Source: Tetrahymena thermophila SB210 (Eukaryota > Ciliophora > Oligohymenophorea > Hymenostomatida > Tetrahymenidae). Taken from it: a stretch of 64,000 nucleotides of DNA. A model generated the notes under the pieces. It was not told where the DNA came from. It ran no database searches and saw nothing but the letters and a program-made list of their open reading frames with translations. The stretch spans positions 407,084 to 471,083 of the forward strand of contig NW_002476495.1 of assembly GCF_000189635.1 (NCBI RefSeq), in the 5' to 3' direction. This document shows positions 61,401 through 64,000 of the stretch, piece after piece. The position numbers and the translations under genes were made by a program. Within the stretch, counting starts at the first letter, position 1; every line of letters begins with the position of its first letter.

Positions 61401-64000
61401 TAGATGGTATTTTATAATGAACTGCTAACTTTATAAGTTTTTGCATAAACAAATTTAACAATTTAGAGCTGGAATAATAATCAATTAGCTTAAATTAATG
61501 TAAATTAGTTGCTCCAATTCTCGGGTCTCTTTATGCTAAACATTCATGATATACTTATTAATTTTATTATTAGTAGCTCCTAATAAAAGTGTGGGGTCTA
61601 TTTCGATGGTATTATTTCAAGTGCTACTATAGATAACATAAGTATATCTTCTACAGTTAATACATCTGATTGCTTCTTTTTTTAAATAAATAATTCTTTC
61701 TTGATTATTAAAAATATAAACATAAAAAATTTAGATTTTTCAAATACATCAACTTTAATAACAATCGTTAATTCTTAATAGGTAATTTTTTAAACTTTAA
61801 ATTAAAAATAAAATATTTTTATTATATTAAATAGATTGCACTTTAAAATATTCTAATAGATAGCTGTAATATAAGTGAAAAATTCAGTATATTAACCTAA
61901 GAAAGCGATGTTAATGTTATTATTGATACTTTTATAATTTAAAATAATCTATGCGATATAAATTAAATTTACTATCCAGAATTATCTGGTTAGCTATTTG
62001 AAGCTGGTGAGTTCAATGTAGCTAATATGAAAATATCCAATAATCAGTTTTGTAATTTATAGATATTCTCAACTGTCAGCACAATCTAACAAAAAAACTA
62101 TACCTTTTAGTTCTAGAATATAACTATGTACAATAACTCATTTTATACAACACACAATTATCTCTTTTTTGATGCTATTTATTCAATAAATCCTCTTCCC
62201 TAACACACTTTAAATATGAGTTATTTAAATTTCTCTGATAATTCTTACTTTCCCTCTTCTTAAGTATAATCAGACATCTACCTTGGAATTACTTAATTAG
62301 TTCTAACTGAACAAATTTTTTCAGTTTTTATAAATGAAGTTACATTAAAAAACCAATAAGAAATAGCATTTTGTTCATTATCCTAATCTTCTTTAGTCTC
62401 AATTAGCAATATTTCTTGCTTAAATGACAAAAAATTTTTTGATAGTTTAGTCAATAGAGAGTATGGTGGATGTTTAATTTTCAATGAAATAAAAAAGATT
62501 AGCATAACTAATCTATAATCAAGCTATATAAAAGCAATAAGTAATTCTATTTTAGTAATAAGAAATTAAGCTTACACGAATTCAGTAATAAATTTATCAA
62601 AAGTAGTTATCACAAGTTCATATTTTGAATAAAATTAAACTAACTCCTAAGCTAATCCAATTTTAATTACTTCCACTTATACTTCTAATATAACAATAAG
62701 CAACTCAATTTTTAGCTAAAATAGATTAAATGCAATTCTTAATACCTAAACTTATTCAACTTCTGCAATTCAGGTAATTAATCCATTAGGTTCTATATAT
62801 TTAGTTAATAACCAATATATTAATTCAGTATCTAGTAGTATCTTTAATTTTCAATATATAATTGGTCTTAATATAACTATGATTAATGCTAATTGCAAGC
62901 AATCTTCATTTAATATCACAGATAATGTAACAACTTTAATATAATAAGGAGGTTGCTTAAGGGCTAAATCAAGCAATTTGTAAATTCTTTCTTCAAATTT
63001 TAGCAAATCCACAGCAAGCTAAGGCTCGTTTATTTACTTAGAGAGTCTTAGTTCAGAAACAAATATTTTTATAGAAAAATCTTCATTTACAGAAGGTTAT
63101 GCTTAGAATGATGGTGGTGCATTTTACATAAATTCACAAAACTCAAATTTAAATTTTGTGTGTAAATCATCTAACTTTAGTAATATCTATACACTTAGTT
63201 CTTATTCTTCCGCGATTTCAATAATGTAAATTATTTAATTTAAGATAAAAATGGTAACTTTGTATAAATGCGCACTAGTGCCCAGAATCAAAAATTAAAA
63301 AAATGCGCACTTAATTTTAAATTTTAATTTTTTTTGAGCACCATGTGTGCATTTAATCTATGATTCGATAAATATTAATTAACACAAAGTTATTACCATA
63401 AAATAATGAAAATTAAATATAATATTAATTTTTTTTTTTAATCAATATTCAGATAATCAGAAAATTAGAATTTATTAAACTAGATTCTATTCTATTAAGG
63501 AGAGTTAACCAATATTTTAGGCTAAGCCAACTCAAATTTTTTGAATATCTAAAATTCTAATGTTACTCTATTTAATATTCATAATAATAATTTTAACTTA
63601 ACCTATCCTGATTATTTGAATCAAATAACAAATCTATCTGACATCTAATCAGTGTCATTTTTCTAACTCTAAAAATCTATGTTGTCGATTGTTGATTGTG
63701 GATTTTAAAATTTAATAATAAAAAATTTACAAAATACTTCCCCTCTTCTAATTAATGGTATTAATACGAGTATTATAATTTAAAGATTAATAATTAAAGA
63801 CTCTACGTTTTCCACATACTTAATTAGTGTCAATTAAGGATCTCTAACTATTGAAGATTCTTAATTTATAAATATAAATTAGATATCCTCAAAACGAGTA
63901 TTACAATCCTAGATTTCTCTGATAAATTCAGGAGCACTTATATCACTATATTAATCTAAATTATAAATATAATATTAAACAATATTTTAGAAAATAATTT
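58476..64000 (+). CDS. A4: giant beta-helix / multi-TM membrane protein, 3' end missing
   Basis: Fifth copy, running off the window. ATG 58476 opens the same signal peptide (MSKSFFTLNLTVIIL). The first intron (GTAAGA...ACAG) joins to a PKFFEGYIASNYLKL stretch, followed by the propeller-like exons, the exon that starts with GTTTAATAATATTTC near 61330, and the long beta-helix exon that ends near 63225. I found no frameshift in what is visible. The intron after the long beta-helix exon is enlarged by a GC-richer insert at about 63265-63370. The window ends inside the next exon, before the cysteine knob and membrane helices. Confidence 0.85.
63265..63372. mobile_element. GC-richer insert in A4 intron, possible mini-element
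   Basis: Bounded by AAATGCGCAC on the left and GTGTGCATTT on the right (imperfect inverted ends), with a second AAATGCGCAC inside. Shorter and different remnants occupy the same intron in A0 (2943-2975), A2 (29885-29905) and A3 (47139-47195); A1 has none. Confidence 0.45.

Noticed and set aside
1..64000. Mating-type (mat) locus of Tetrahymena
   Set aside because: That locus also has repeated membrane-protein genes with Cys-rich and TM ends, but as head-to-head pairs with incomplete internal copies. Here the genes are head-to-tail with complete TM exons, and I recognise no mating-type-specific segment.
1..64000. Telomeres, chromosome-breakage sites, tRNA, rRNA or CRISPR arrays
   Set aside because: No GGGGTT/CCCCAA runs, no breakage-type 15-mer, no tRNA arm pattern and no regular short direct repeat-spacer array was seen.

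Overview
The window is nuclear DNA of an oligohymenophorean ciliate, most likely a Tetrahymena species. It is roughly 75-80% A+T. Long coding stretches are read only if TAA and TAG are glutamine and TGA is the sole stop (ciliate nuclear code). Introns are mostly 50-110 nt GT...AG, too long for Paramecium, and the genes lie in multigene clusters, unlike the nanochromosomes of spirotrichs. Standard-code ORFs are therefore short shadows, and the real genes had to be read with the ciliate code.

The backbone is a head-to-tail array of five copies of one giant gene, here called A0 to A4: A0 1-7027 (5' end outside the window), A1 11036-19856, A2 25102-34182, A3 42346-51909, A4 58476 to beyond 64000. 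Repeat units are 14.1, 17.2 and 16.1 kb. A2 is complete: 17 exons whose lengths add to 7914 nt, a multiple of three, giving about 2637 residues. Its order is signal peptide, beta-propeller/WD-like N-terminal region, long parallel beta-helix region with GGA/GGC turns, cysteine-rich knob, about nine membrane helices, and a charged tail built from duplicated exon modules. A0 and A4 are open as far as seen. A1 has two 4-bp deletions and A3 a 1-bp insertion.

Between the A genes lie short, decaying genes, several on the minus strand. D is a small coiled-coil-like gene downstream of A0, A1 and A3. E is a protein-kinase-like gene, two damaged copies. C is a Gln/Asn-rich coiled-coil gene, three copies, of which the one at 55404-56928 is still a 489-codon open frame. 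B is the C-terminal end of a second membrane-protein gene, four copies, just upstream of A1-A4. One gap (19857-25101) also holds a pogo/Tigger-like DDE transposase relic. Two inverted-repeat elements with TA-type target duplications sit in the 34183-42345 gap; one of them encloses a 435-base run of N. Directly upstream of each A start is an array of about 115-bp repeats (1, 5, 5 and 3 copies).

Overall this looks like a birth-and-death array of surface-protein genes: whole units duplicate, tail exons vary in number, mobile elements insert, passenger genes rot, and at least one full-length surface gene is kept open. Function is inferred from architecture only; no homology search was possible.
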